From assembly GCA_013398175.1 (NCBI GenBank), contig VZRZ01008555.1, positions 1,241,591-1,305,590 of the forward strand: a DNA stretch of 64,000 nucleotides, given 5' to 3'. The stretch is from Climacteris rufus (taxonomy: Eukaryota > Chordata > Aves > Passeriformes > Climacteridae). The notes beneath the pieces were generated by a model. That model was not told where the DNA came from. It searched no databases and was given only the letters and a program-made list of their open reading frames with translations. Positions 1-11,960 of this stretch are shown piece by piece. The position numbers were made by a program, and so were the translations under genes. The first letter of the stretch is position 1, and every line of letters begins with the position of its first letter.

Positions 1-3000
1 TGGGTTTGACTACCTGAGAATCTTCATGAAGTCTGGTATTTGGTGTTAGTTTAGTTCCATTGTACTTTTTGTCTAGTTTAGACCCAGAGGTTTTCTGGTT
101 TAGATCCTTATTTCCATCAATAGCCAGTGTGACTTCTTAGAAAGGAAAAGGTTTGAGCACCTGCACTGGCTTAAAGACCTGTGTATATTTTGTGGGCATT
201 GTGAGACTTACTACGGAATAAGTGAAGTTCAGTAACCTTTAATGCACTCCCTTTTTAGTGTTAATATCTCTTTGCTTCTCTACCAAGGTATTACATTGCA
301 CCTTTTTTAATATGTGAATTATAAAGTGAGAAGGTAAGGGATATTTTTGGTCTTACTTTTTTTTGCCCATGAAGATTACACCTTTTCTATATGTGCTTGT
401 CTGTATTTAAAAGAAAGAAAACACATGCTTTAGGAGGAAAGGAAAAGGGAAGGAGAAAAAATAATTACTGGGGACTACTAGGTAATCCTTCAAACTCTTT
501 AAATTAATAGTATGTTAGACTGATTTTATAACTTTTTATAGCTACCATATAGTTTCTATATCAAGAATTTTGCCGTATTTTTAGGCATTTCAGAGACCTA
601 CTACAACAAGAAATGTCTTTTTGATTTACTCATTGAAATCAATAAGAGCCATAGTACATTCCTCGATGGTGTAAAATCAATACTCTAATTACAGCAGCAT
701 CAAGGGTATATACCATATTGACAAAGAAACCTTGACTTCCTGGCTGTAGCAATTGCAAAACTAGTTACGAAGCACATGTGACAGATAAATTACTTTTGAC
801 AGGAACCCTATTTAATTTTGCTGTTATACTCAAAAGTAGCAATTTGCTTAATGGGGTAGCAACAGACACTCTGAAGTACAAGTACAATACACATAATAAA
901 AGCTCACTAATAATTATCCAGGCCCAGGTTAGTAAATGGTGCAGAAGCTGTCCTATTTTGGTGAAGTACTAAACTACCAGATTACTGTAGTGAATCAACA
1001 CTTGAAAACAGAATAATTTCTTTCTGGTTTTTCTTTAATCAGATCTTTGAAATACTATGTTTCTAATTAAATGTATCAGTGTTATATATGATACAGTATT
1101 TCTAGTTCTTGTAACTTTTTATTAGAGTAATTATTGTTTACATTTCCCATGACATTAGAGAATTTAATTTAATTAAATTAAAAAAAAAAAGTTTCTAAGT
1201 AGTTCCAAGGAAAGTTTTAGCTGAAATGCTAAATTCCCTGTTATGAACTCTATTTCTGTCCACAGTCCTCATCATGTGGCTATCACATGCACTGTGTCTG
1301 GAAGTGTTCCTGCTGTGATTTGTGAAGAAGCTTTCTCTACATAAATTTTAGTCTGAGAAAAGCAAATTTTCCTGAATTTTTAGTGATTACTTAACTATAG
1401 AAGAATTTAATGGCACTTTTAATGTATAAAGAATAGGATTTGCTAGAAGCTAATGTACAGTGGACAGTGTACAGTCACTTAATTTTTTTAATTGTTATTG
1501 TAAGTTGATCCTTTCTTATATCAGCATTTCCCTCCATATTACTTTGGCATGGAACTTGTAATTCCCTATAGTTGCAAGGATCTTAGATAAATAGTTCATT
1601 GATATTATCCCTCAAAACTCATCCTGAAACATTTTTAATGTCCACCAGTAGTATTAATTATTGCATTGTGGTCTCCTATATAACAGTTTCTGAGAACACT
1701 ATCAGTTATTATCATACCAAATTTCTATTTTCCTAATTTTTTTATATTCATAAGTTATTTCCATTTCATATACGGTAATATATTGGCACAGACAGACACA
1801 AAAGCATACATATGAATTTCTATATATGCATATTTTGTACATAGATACAGGTATATATTTATGGACATATATGTATTTATGAGTGGATGTACTAAAGTAG
1901 TACCTAATAAAACAAAAATCATGAGCTTAAGTAAGGTTCATACAGGTTGAAATGTCCTTAACTTTAGGAATACTTAAGCGACTTCCTTGAAGACTTCAAC
2001 ATTGAGATGCAACTTACAGGAGAACCAGTGTTCATTCAGTATAATTTCAGGACATGTACTAACATTTCTGTGAAGTTTTTGACAGAATTGACAGGGTAAA
2101 AATAAATAATAAACTGCCACCTCAAAACCTTCCCTGCTGGACAATTGCAGTTGCATACTTATGCAGATGTTATTGGGACTTGTGAAAAGCTATTCTAATA
2201 AAGAAACCTGAAACCTGAAATTCTACCAGGTAAGCAGATATAGTGTTATTTCTGGAGGCCATTAATGCTGTAGTTTATGCTGGCTGATTGATTTTCACTT
2301 ATATAGGCATTTTCAAGCTACTGAAACTTCCAGTCTCAGTGGCCCAAATGTTTTTCTTACCCTTTTAAAAAATGTGGTGTCTGCTCCATCAGGTTTAACA
2401 CAGACTAGTCAAGTAGTCTTCCCTGACTTCACATAGTCAGAAGCAGATGCTTCCACAAGGAAGAAAAGTGACCTGAAACGAAGAGCTGTATGAGGAAAAA
2501 GCCCCTCTACCTAGAGAGTAAGGAGTTAGATGTGGTAAGGTATTACAAAAATTGGAAGCCATAGGTTGAAAATATTTCCCCTTTCTCTTAGGACCTTCAC
2601 TTTTGAGGTTTAAGATCTACTGTTCCACTGTTATCTCTTTGTGACTCTTCTCTTTTTTCATCAGATAACTGCTGAATAACATCAGAAATAGTTGGTGTTC
2701 TGCTTTTTGAGTCAGCCCTAAAAAGATTTCTAAGGCCACATATATCAATTATCGTCTGTGGGGTCTGTGGGGGAAATGTAACGCATAAAAATAGGCAGAC
2801 TATTGGTTTTTTAAGTCTATCTGCCTTGTCATGCTGTAGTGAGTGGCAGGATTGTGTCATTACTTACACAAGATTCAAACTGGCAGCATGCTTATTTTGA
2901 ACTAAAGTGTCTCCTACCCAGGGCCATGCAGTGGGCATCCTCACTTACAGGTTCTTTTTCACAGTGTGCAGTGTGTCACAGCTAGAAGGAGAGGTTTTGA

Positions 3001-3549
3001 AGGTGAACCTAAAATCTGCTCAAGTGCTTCTTGCCATTTCAAAGCAGAAATTAAAATCAACAGCAGCACTTCACATCTGAAATAGCCACTGGCTTCCTCT
3101 TGATCAAGGTGAGAGGGTCTGACCAAGGTCTGACATCACCTTCTCAGCCAGCAGTAGAATTGACCAGAACCTCCTCCTGCCCTTGGATCACTTGAGGTGG
3201 TCTGTCTACTGCCACCTGAAGGTTCATCTGACTCCACTGACTAGGGAGACCTAGGTCACAAAAACAGAAGAGACAAATAAACACAGTTCTGTTGCTTGAC
3301 TTAACGAGGTGATGATGCTACTAATTCCAGCGAAGATCTAAGTTTATGTGCAGATATAACAGCAGGGGGTCAGTAGCAGGTACAAGCAAAAGACTAGTCC
3401 CAAACTGCAGGATAACAGACCCTGTGAGCATCATCTGTTGCATTTAGAGTTCAAATTTTTGTGGGCTAATCTGTATCTTCTGTCCAGGTTGCTCTCGGCT
3501 AACATTCTCTAACATTTTCATGTTTAGAGTGAATATTTCCAGTATTGTT
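1..3549. other. AT-rich unique sequence, no gene seen
   Basis: I see no coding exon, RNA gene or recognisable repeat here. Open frames are under 90 codons and interrupted. Local features are a 20-bp A/T palindrome at 1163-1182, a nested dyad at 1261-1296 (CACAGT and CATGTG, then CACATG and ACTGTG), and AT-rich purine/pyrimidine tracts around 1780-1880. The 2960-3400 part is somewhat more GC-rich and could hide an old repeat, but I cannot name one. Confidence 0.6.
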
Positions 3550-4127
3550 TGAAATACATTGCTAAAATCACTGTATTTTCTTCAGTCACTAGTGGGGGGC
3601 TGTGGTCTGGATTTGTGATGTAAACTGTGTTGGTAATACTAAGATGTTTTCCTTACTGCTCCTCTCCCCATCCCACCAGCGAGTAGGCTGGGGGTTCACA
3701 AAAAGCAGGAAGGGGACAAAGCTAGGACAGCTGATCCCAACTGACCCAAGGGATACCCCATAACAGACAGCATCATACTCAGCATATAAAACTGGGGGAG
3801 AGGTTGGGGATGGGGAACCACTGATCAGGGACTTACTGGGCATGGGTTGGTTGGTGGTGAGCAACTGTTTTCATTTGCATGGACTTGTCTTTCTTGTGTT
3901 TCATTTTTCTTTGTTATTTTTATTTCACTATAGTTTATTAGGATTGTTATTGGTATGATATTTATTACTATTTATATTTTTGCTTTAATTATTAGACTGT
4001 TTTTATCTCAACCCATGAGGTTTTTCACCTTTACCACTATGTTTCTTCCCCCTTCCAACTGGGTGAGGTGAATGAGGACTCTGAAGACTGGTTGCCAATC
4101 TGTGAAGATTGGGGTTAAACCATGACA
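3550..4127 (+). mobile_element. Solo LTR, ERVL type, family A copy 1
   Basis: The segment shares an ordered series of blocks with the copy at 56679-57241. These are a 5' part with TGGATTTGTG and GTTGGTAATAC, a CCCCATCCCACCAGCGAG block, GGACAGCTGA, a TATA box, TATCTCAACCCA, and a 3' end reading GGGGTTAAACCATGACA. TATAAA at 3785-3790 is intact. The last CA lies at 4126-4127. About 40 bp present in the other copy just before the CCCCATCCCACC block is missing, and the middle (about 3880-4000) is AT-rich and diverged. The 5' edge is blurred, so the start is approximate. No retroviral interior or partner LTR follows, which fits a solo LTR left by recombination. Plus orientation is inferred from the order of TATA box and 3' end. 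The LTR assignment is firm; the ERVL family name is from memory of avian repeats. Confidence 0.75.
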
Positions 4128-4266
4128 CCAAACATGCTGAAGAATGCAAGCATGAATAAATTCTTCCTATCCCAGATATTCCATCCTTGCTTCTTTCTCT
4201 GCATTTTCTTCTATTTTCAGTTGTTCTGACTCATGAACACAGAGAGCTTCTCCCTCCTTGGTAAAT

Positions 4267-5875
4267 TGCATTGGGTTTTCATGGAAAGGTTTTGATAGCA
4301 GAGTGACTACAGGGGTGGCTTCTGTTAGAAGTTTCCAGCAGCTTCCCCCATGTTCAACACAACTAATTCTGGCTGGCTCTGAGCCAAGCAAAGGCCAAGC
4401 CCATTAACAACAGTGGTAGCACCTCTGGGATAATGTAGTCAAGAACAGGGAAACAAAACCTATGTAACAGCAGCTGAGAGAGAAGTGAGAGTGTGAGAGA
4501 ATACATTCCTGCATGTCCTGCAGACACCAAAGTCAGTGCAGAATGAGGAGGTGCTTCAGACACTGGGAATGAGATTCTCCTGCAGCCCGTGGTCCAGCCC
4601 GTGGTGAGGCAGCTGTGTCCCTGTAGCCCAAGAAGGTCCACAGAAGAGGAGAGATCCACCTGCAGCCCAGGGGGGACCCCATGTCAGAGCAGGTGAATGC
4701 TCAAAAGAGGCTGTAACCCTACGGGAAGACCATGCTCCTGGTAGGACTTGTGTCCCTCTGGAGAAAGGAGCCCATGCTGGAGCAGGTTTGCTGGCAGGAC
4801 TTGTGACCCCATGGGGGACTCATGCTGGAGCAACCTGTGCCTGAAGGACTGCAACCCATTTGAGGGACCCACGCTGGAGTAGGGGAAGCATGTGAGGAGT
4901 CCGCCTGAGGAAGATGATGTGATAAGCTGGCCATAGGGTCCCTTCCCTGTCTCCCTGAGCTGCTAGCAGGGGGTGTGGGAGGGAGGTAAAGAAAATGGAG
5001 TGAAGTTGAGTCCAGGAAGAAGGGAGGGATTGGGGAAGTTGTTTTAAGATTTGGTTTTATTTCCCATTAGCCCACTTTGATTTGATTGATTGTAAATTAA
5101 ACTAATTTTCCCAACTGAAGTCTATTTTGCCCATGATGGTCACTGGTAAGTGATCTTCCCCTACCCTAATCTCAACCCCCAAACTAAGAGCGCTAAGTCT
5201 GAAAATGCTCTCGAGGTAGCAACAGCACTTTTATGCATGCATGTTCCCTGCTGGGATGAGCTGTATAACTCTCCCAAAGGACAGAGTTCTAGCTACTGCA
5301 GATAACCTGTTTCTGCTGGCTCCTCTGGGATTGAGTTTCCCTAGGTGTAGTGTACTAGCGCCAGCAAGAATAAAAGGCTTTAGACAGAGGGTTCTTCCTT
5401 GGGATATCAGCCATTTATTTTAAGTCCAGTGTTGCTTTGTGAGAGTCCAGAGTTATCCAGATGGCTGAGTAACCCAGAAGAAAGAGCCAGGAAGAAGCCC
5501 TGCAGGGCTCTTTTAAAGGGAGATGGGACCAGGAAACACCCAATGGGGAATGGCATAGTTCAAAATGACCAGTGGGGAAGAGCTTTCCCAGGGCATAGCC
5601 ATATATGGGATCTGAGATGGGTACAGGTAACACAAGGGCAATATGGGATTTTACCACAGCTCAGGCAGAGAGTTCAGATATTGGAAGAAGAGGGCCAAGG
5701 GCTTTGCCTGGGCTTTCTTCCCACCAAAACCTGAAGCTCAAAAGCAGCAGCTTCTGCCAAGTGCGCTGCTACACCAAACTTTTGCTGTATTTCCTCTCCC
5801 CTGTCCAGCTGAGGAGAGGAGTGACAGAGAGGCTTTGGTGTGCAGGTGGTATCCAGCCAGGGTCAACCCACCACA
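4267..5875 (+). mobile_element. Solo LTR, ERVL type, family B copy 1, split by a later LTR
   Basis: This is a roughly 1-kb avian ERVL-type LTR in two pieces, 4267-5184 and 5774-5875, interrupted by a 589-bp insertion plus its 6-bp duplication. Blocks shared with the copies at 47844 and 56410 include a U3 start with TTTTGATAGCAGAG, GGTGGCTTCTGTTAGAAG, GTGAGGCAGCTGTG, repeated GCTGGAGCAG units, GGCAGGACTTGTGACCCC, TTTTGCCCATGATGGTCA, and a 3' end GGTCAACCCACCACA at 5861-5875. The TATA-like region of the family is changed to GGGATAATGTAG and the poly(A) signal to AATTAA, so this copy is probably not an active promoter. The 5-bp TSD expected for ERVL was not found. Antisense open frames at 4167-4934 are by-products of its GC-rich sequence. 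Confidence 0.85.
5185..5773. mobile_element. 589-bp ERVK-like solo LTR nested in an ERVL LTR
   Basis: The insert interrupts the family B LTR exactly where the other copy reads continuously. CCAAAC at 5179-5184 is repeated at 5774-5779, a 6-bp target-site duplication typical of ERVK-type integrase. The insert ends in CA (5772-5773) and begins TA, which I read as a decayed TG. Its outer ends share a weak inverted match around AGCGC. AATAAA occurs on the plus strand near 5370 and on the minus strand near 5412, so orientation is unclear. The overlapping open frames inside (5399-5888) have no recognisable retroviral domain. It could also be a non-LTR insertion with a chance duplication, but the clean excision point argues against that. 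Confidence 0.75.
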
Positions 5876-6698
5876 GAAGTACACATAGAGAAAGTACTGA
5901 CTAAAACCACCAAAACTTATCAGTGGATTCCATGTTCTGTTGGTCTTGCCAAAGTCCTCAGACTGAAAGCAGATACTTTCCTTACATCATTTCAGTAGCA
6001 TTTTTGTTACACTTATCTGTGTCTTTATGCCACCAGGTTTTGTGCTTGGTTGTAGCTTGAAGCTAAAGGAGGTAGAGGTATTAAATGTAGTAAATTCCAG
6101 CAGTGTTGGGAAAGGTGGGCTGCTGTGTATGAGAAACAGGGCTTAAATTCATCCTTTATTGGTTATCAGAGAATTCACATCTGAGGTCACTCTGCAACCC
6201 AAACTGTGCTGAACACATACTTCATTAATTACATTGGTCACAGAACACCTTATATATAAGCTGCTGCTAAGCAACCTGCAAGGTTTTTAGACAGAAATAA
6301 AATCTTTTACTAAGCTTGCTGATACAGTTGTAAAAAGTGGACAAGTCTCAGGCCCATAAGTAATCTTTCACGTAGACATTCTAATATTTTGTGTACTTTT
6401 TTAAAGCAGATGGAGAAGGGGTGTATGTTGATTTAGCTTTGGCTGTTTTGACTGCTGTGGTTTAAATAAACTGGCCTCAAAATTACTTAATGTGGGATTA
6501 GCTTGGATATGGAGAAGGCTTCAGTGAGAGAAGGTAACTACAGCTGCATGTAGCTGCAGCCATTTAAAATCCCCCAAGACCACCTGCAATCATAGCGCAC
6601 TGTTAAAGAACTTTAAGAGATCTTGTAATTCAATCTAATTTCTGAGTCATTCTATTATGAAATCAAATTATGATTTCTACAGGATCATACCAAACAAA
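5876..6698. other. Unique sequence between LTR and CR1
   Basis: No gene or clear repeat is visible. CAGCTGCATGTAGCTGCAG near 6541-6560 gives a short dyad. The rest is ordinary AT-rich DNA with no open frame above 60 codons. Confidence 0.5.
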
Positions 6699-7076
6699 TC
6701 TGGAGAAGAGCCAGAGAAGGCTCTGGGGAGACCTAATTGCAGCCTTGCAGTGCTTAAATGGAGATTATAAATAAGTAGAGAGCAACTCTTTACATGGGCA
6801 GTTAGTGATAGGACAAGGGGGGCCAGTTTTAAACTAAAAGAGAGGAAATTTGTATTGGATTAAGAAGTTCTTTACTCAGAGGTTGGGGAGGCACTGGAAA
6901 AGGTTGCCCAGAGAAGTTGTGGATGCCCCATCCCTGGAAGTGTTCAAGGACAAGTTGGATGGGACCCTGACCAACCTGATTTAGTGGAAGGTGTCCCTGT
7001 CCATGGCATGGGAGTGGAAGGAGATGATCTTTAAGGTCCCCCCCACCCCAAACCGTTCTGTAATTCTATGAGTCTA
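6699..7076 (+). mobile_element. CR1 LINE, 5'-truncated 3' end
   Basis: The text follows the CR1 3' coding end and 3' UTR: AAGGCTCTGGGGAGACCTAA, then TTGCAGCCTTGCAGTGCTTA, then GGTTGCCCAGAGAAG, TGGATGCCCCATCCCTGGAA, and a tail of TTCTATGAGTCTAT. CR1 elements end in short ATTCTATG-type repeats rather than poly(A), and this copy ends that way at about 7076. Only the last roughly 380 bp remain, which is common for CR1 because reverse transcription often stops early. No open frame survives. It faces the CR1 at 7195-8010 tail to tail. Confidence 0.9.
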
Positions 7077-7194
7077 TAACTGTATTTGTTGCTAGGTGTG
7101 GTGGGGTTTCCAGTTACCAAAAGGGCACTAGTGCACCAGTTCAGAAGCATATCACACCCTTTTTCTGTGCTCTGCAATACTGCACTGCCATAGT

Positions 7195-8010
7195 CACTGA
7201 ATTGCAGAATAACTTAGTTGGAGGGGCTCTCTGGAGGTCATGTAGCCCAAGTGTTTTCTTGTGCTTCTTGTGAATTTCTATTTTTAAATTTTCACTCATT
7301 GCCACTTGTCCTGTCATTGGGCACTACTGAGCATAGTCTGCCTCACTCTTCTTCATTCCCTCCCATCACACACTGATACACAATAATAAGGTCCTCCCCT
7401 GACATTATCTTCTCCTGGCCAAAAAGCCCTACCTCTTCTCATAAGATGCTCCAGTCACTTAATTCTTTGTGACCTACCTGGAATCACTTCCAGATGTCCA
7501 CATGTTCCTTGGACTGAGAAGTCCAGAATTGGACACAATGCTCCAGATGTGTCCTATCAGTAAGACGGGCATCACTTCCTTTGCCCTAATGGCAATAATT
7601 TTCCTAATGCACCCCAGGGTAATGTTGGAGTTCTTTGCTACATAAACATATTGATGGATCATGGTTGGCTTTTTGTCTCCCTAGTGTGGACATACTGCTA
7701 GATCCTAAGGTCCTCCTATGTAAAGCTACTTACTGGAGTGTTGACCACTGGCATGTACTGGTTCTTGGGATTATTCCTCCCCATGTGCAAGACTTTGCAT
7801 TTACCCATGTTGAACTCTGTGAGATTTCTCTTGGAATTTCCCAATTCTCCAGCCTGTCAAAGTCACTCTGAACGGTGTCACAACCATCTGGAATATCAAC
7901 CACTCCTCTCAGTTTTGTACCATCTGTGAACTTGCTCATGGTGTGCTCATGATGTCCAGATTTTTAATTAAGATCTTGTACAGGACTTTCCCAGTATCAG
8001 CCCATGAAGC
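7195..8010 (-). mobile_element. CR1 LINE fragment, minus strand
   Basis: Read on the minus strand this covers the end of ORF2 and the 3' UTR of a CR1. Plus-strand marks are CACTTGTCCTGTCATTGGGC, GATGCTCCAGTCACTTAATT, GTCCAGAATTGGACACAATG and GTGAACTTGCTCATGGTGTG, all antisense CR1 signatures. The 3' end is near 7195 and the 5' truncation near 8010. It is clearly older than the LTR insertions nearby, with many substitutions and small indels. Confidence 0.85.
7730..7939 (-). pseudogene. CR1 ORF2 reverse-transcriptase C-terminal remnant
   Basis: A 69-codon minus-strand frame keeps the order of the CR1 reverse transcriptase around motif C and beyond. SKFTDGTKL stands where the family has SKFADDTKL, so the catalytic Asp pair has become Thr-Asp-Gly and the enzyme could not work. 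It is followed by a DRLENWE segment and a cysteine-tryptophan stretch matching the usual NPRHQY region loosely. The frame is broken on both sides. Not a host gene. Confidence 0.8.
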
Positions 8011-11000
8011 ACACCATCATACCTTCAACTTCACTTTGTGCTGCTGTGTTGTGTTTCAAGAGTGAAAAGATAATAGATTTTCACATTTCTTCCAAATTCT
8101 AGAAGTTTAGATGCTAAATTGAAGTCTTAACATTTTAAATAAATTACATAGCTAATTTTGCCTCCTTCTTGTCTCCCTCTTATCTTCCATACAAATCACT
8201 TGCCCAGAAATGACTGTGATTATTTGTGACACATTACTTAGATAATCCATGATGTATAGGCCAGATTTGCTAAAAAAATTTTGCTCTCCCTACCTGTTCA
8301 CAGATTTACCAAATTTATCCAACTCCTGATGAAATCCCACAACTGAAAATCCCTGATACAAAAGAAAATATTTTTCCTTCATTCATTACTACTTTTACTT
8401 TTAATTTTCAGCTTTGTATCTCTCTAGCTGCAATGCAAACAAAAAAGCAGCCTTTTGTTGCCTTGGACTTACTTGCTGGTCTTTTCAAACAGAAGAAAAT
8501 GGTGTGGCTTACTATTTTTTTGTCCTTGAACTAGAGGAGGTAACAACTACTGTCAGACAACTGCGAGAGAACATTCATATATAACCAGCTAAACTGTGCT
8601 TAGATACTGATGGGTTTTTCTCTTTCATTTTTTTCCTTTTATTAAAGCCTATAATTGTTGCTATCCAAGTTAGAATTTATTCTATTACCTTAAAATTGTT
8701 TATAGAATTATTTTGTTGTGTCAGTCACTGTAATTATAACCTGACATTTATGAAGTAACCTGCAATAACAAAAACATATTCTCAATTCCCCAGCTCCTGC
8801 CTTTTCTGCTGTTGGTAGGAATTGATTATTGTATTCAGATGATGTTTAAATTTATCTGGAAATAATACTAACGTATGTCTGTAAGAAGGTCAGAATTTGA
8901 CAAAATAAGTTGGGTTTTTTTATGACATAAAGGAGTAAGTCCACACAATATTAATTGAACAAATAAATAATAGACATACTATGCTACATTTTGCAAAACA
9001 ATGTAAATAATTTGTTTCTGAATAAGAGATATTTTTAATGCATCTTATTTTCTTTAGAATTCCATGATAAAATAAAGATATCACAACTGGTTTTTTTCCT
9101 TAGAAAATTTCTTTGAGTGATGTTATTTTAACTACAGTATAGGTACAAGGCACTGCTCTGAGATTAACACTAGTAGCTAGTGTTTCTACAATTCGTTCTC
9201 AGAAACCAAGGATGGAATCCTGCCCTTACTTATCTCAGTGCCAAAGTAACACCAATGGATTAATACAGTTTGGTGGTTAGTTTATGAATTTCCATCATAT
9301 TAAGTTGGTGTGCCTCAAATATGAGGATAATGTTCATCTTTTTTGCAAGTCTGAATTGTTGCTTTAAAGGCATAATAAATAACCCATGTGCTTTCTTTCT
9401 TACAGTCTCTCCACTGTTGTCAAAATGGAGATCTTCTAATTTCTTCTGTATTTCTCTTTTTTCCCCCTCAAAAATAAGTTGAAATGCATCTGATTGCAAA
9501 ACATAATAACACCATCACATTATCATTTTTACATCTTTCTGCCTATAACACTAAAAATAGGTTGTTTTTTCTCTGTGCGTTGGCTCTCTGTTTCATTCTG
9601 TGTTTCTTATCCTCTTTGCTACTAAACATAACAACAAACTATGCCTTATACCATCTGTAAGCAAACTGGATGGATATCAGGTTAAATCTAGTCCTTTCAT
9701 CAAGACCCTGATGTTCTGGGTAGCTCCATGGGTGTCATACAGATTTTAGTCTTGTCTAGTACTGCATTTCAGAGTTAAAAATTATTTGGAACTTGTTGCT
9801 TATAATTCGACCTGAAATATCACAAAGTCCCCTAAATCACCTCTTCCTGAGCTCATCTTTATCTTCAAATGTAAGTTTGGAAATATAGGAAATAAAGGGT
9901 CATTATTTGTATTCTTAGTTCTGTCTGTATTATACAATGCAGTGCTATGTATATAGTTAAGAGCTGGCCAGGAATCAGCAAAAGGCTCCTTCCAGTTCCA
10001 TAGGCAGCAGACTTACAGCCAGCACTGACATCCACACAAAGCTACACTGCAGTGTGCAAACTCCCTTGGACTTAGTATGAGTGCACTTGTCTAGCAAAAC
10101 CAGCTCAACAACTAATCAGAAATCTAGCAAACATGAGCTTTGTCTGTTTCCCAAGTTACATTCTTTTTATGGAGATTTATGTCCAAGAATGCTAGTAATG
10201 CTGAAACAGTTTTTTGTTAAATCAAAGCCACTTGAAACTCTGCATACTTTATTAACCTCATGTACTTTATTCATCCCAAAAACTCCTCAGTAACATTTAT
10301 CTTGAGAGGGATTTTTATCCTTTGAAGATCACTGTCTATGTAGATATCTCATTGTGCCCTGTCCAGAAATGTTTAGGACAAGTCTCTTTCATGTTCAAAG
10401 TTAGCAATTCGTAAAAGAATTATGGCTTCAGAACACTTTAACACCATTAAGTGTCTGTAATATATCCAACTTCAGTGTCTCAAAAGCAGCAGAAATATGC
10501 AGGATGTCAAAACTGTGCCTAGCAAAGGACATTGAGGAAAAGACATATGTCTCTTGGACACTTTCTTGGAGGGAAATGTGATTCAGAATTTCCAGCATCT
10601 ACCTCCTTATTGTTTTAGAAATTTTAATCCCATGGATGGCAACAGTTCATATATAATTCTATTCTTCTATCAGAATTAGAGCACATATATATTTTCTATT
10701 AAAATAGAGCTATTGCAAATCCACTTTGCATTGGACAAGAAAGACTGAAAGAGAGACTGGAAATATAGCATTCCTAAAAAGTGTGTATGCAGTATAAGCA
10801 GGTTTCACAGAAGAAGGAAGAAAATAAAGCAGTTGGAATCATACACTTTAGAAAGACATTCAGTAATTAGTAGGATAACAACAAAATATAGCGAATTGTG
10901 TTCTGAAAACTAAAATCAATGGGACATTTATCAAAAGTAAGGTAGGAAATTCAGGGCTGATAAATGAAGTGCCTTTCTTTTTGGTGTAAATGAGCTAATT

Positions 11001-11805
11001 AAGTGGTGAATTCCCTTCCATGGAAAGTTTATTAGCAGGGATTTTGGAACTACACAAATTGGGTATGAGTCTGATCATTCAGTATGATTTATTAAATTTG
11101 TTTTTTTTTTTTTTTTTTAGGCTCTAGATTGATGGCTAAACTACAGATAAATGGGAAATATATAATTTGGTGCCTTTCTGCATCTCCCAACTAAGATTTC
11201 TCTGGAGCATTTGTACTCAATTACTGGAGTTGGGATGCTACACTATGTCACAGTGCTTCACCAGACCTGTCTATAAATACAAAGTAAAAAAGATTCACAC
11301 AACTGGAAAAGATATCAGAGTATGGGAGGAATTATATATCACACTTGTCTATGACAGAGCAAAGCCTTGAAGTCATAGGAATTCTCCTTTCAGTACAGAG
11401 GTTAGGTTAAGCATTCAGTAAACCTGAAATACTTGACAGCAACCCTGAAAAGTAATTACCTTGAAGAAAAGACCTATTGAGTTCAACTCAAATTAAAAAC
11501 ACTTTTCTTTGCAATAGGTCTTTTCTGCCTTCAGTACATTTGAAGCAACTCTTGAGATTTGCATTATTTTTCTGGTTTTATCGTAAGATTTTTAAGAGTC
11601 ATAACTAGATCGCTAATCTGCAGATGTAAGACTTCATGGATGTCTTTTTGTAATTCAAATACAGTGTTAGCAGCCCTAGCTGAGAACTGGATTCCTGCTG
11701 ACACAAAAAAATACAGACACCACCAGTCTTTTTGCACAAAAGTTTGAACAGTTACGATGTAACTTGTAACGGTACAAAGATCCCAAATGCTATGGACTTT
11801 ACTCT
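8011..11805. other. Unique AT-rich sequence
   Basis: No exon, RNA gene or known repeat is recognised. Features seen: a T18 tract at 11101-11118 directly followed by AG (splice-acceptor-like, but no coding frame follows) and a 62-bp inverted repeat at 11465-11526. Short open frames at 9260-9499 and 10081-10293 show no domain. Confidence 0.55.
11465..11526. repeat. 15-bp perfect inverted repeat (hairpin)
   Basis: AGAAAAGACCTATTG at 11465-11479 is matched by its exact reverse complement at 11512-11526. The 32-nt loop itself contains TTGAGTT-C-AACTCAA around 11478-11492. Allowing one bulge, five more pairs (one G-U in RNA) extend the stem outward. No mobile element or RNA family is recognised. 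Confidence 0.85.
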
Positions 11806-11960
11806 TTCTATTCTATTCTATTCTATTCTATTCTATTCTATTCTATTCTATTCTATTCTATTCTATTCTATTCTATTCTATTCTATTCTATTCTATTCTG
11901 TTCTGTTCTGTTCTGTTCTGTTCTGTTCTATTCTATTCTATTCTATTCTATTCTATTCTG
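11806..11960. repeat. Pentanucleotide microsatellite (TTCTA/TTCTG)n, 31 units
   Basis: The run is 18 TTCTA units (11806-11895), 6 TTCTG (11896-11925), 6 TTCTA (11926-11955) and one TTCTG (11956-11960). It is followed by an irregular TTTATTC-type stretch to about 11998. The unit length is 5, so every frame reads through it and two long but meaningless open frames (Tyr-Ser-Ile-Leu-Phe repeats) result. The pure block structure suggests recent slippage expansion. Confidence 0.97.

Noticed and set aside
2960..3400. Possible old transposon, slightly GC-richer
   Set aside because: I could not match it to any family or find termini or TSD.
4167..4934. Minus-strand open frames with Pro/Ser/Gly-rich peptides
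   Set aside because: They run antisense through a GC-rich ERVL LTR and similar ones appear at 48005-48450 and 57149-57571 for the same reason.
5399..5904. Overlapping plus frames of 80-111 codons
   Set aside because: They lie in or across the nested LTR and show no retroviral or host domain.
11101..11120. T18 followed by AG, like a splice acceptor
   Set aside because: No open frame of coding character follows and no donor pairs with it.
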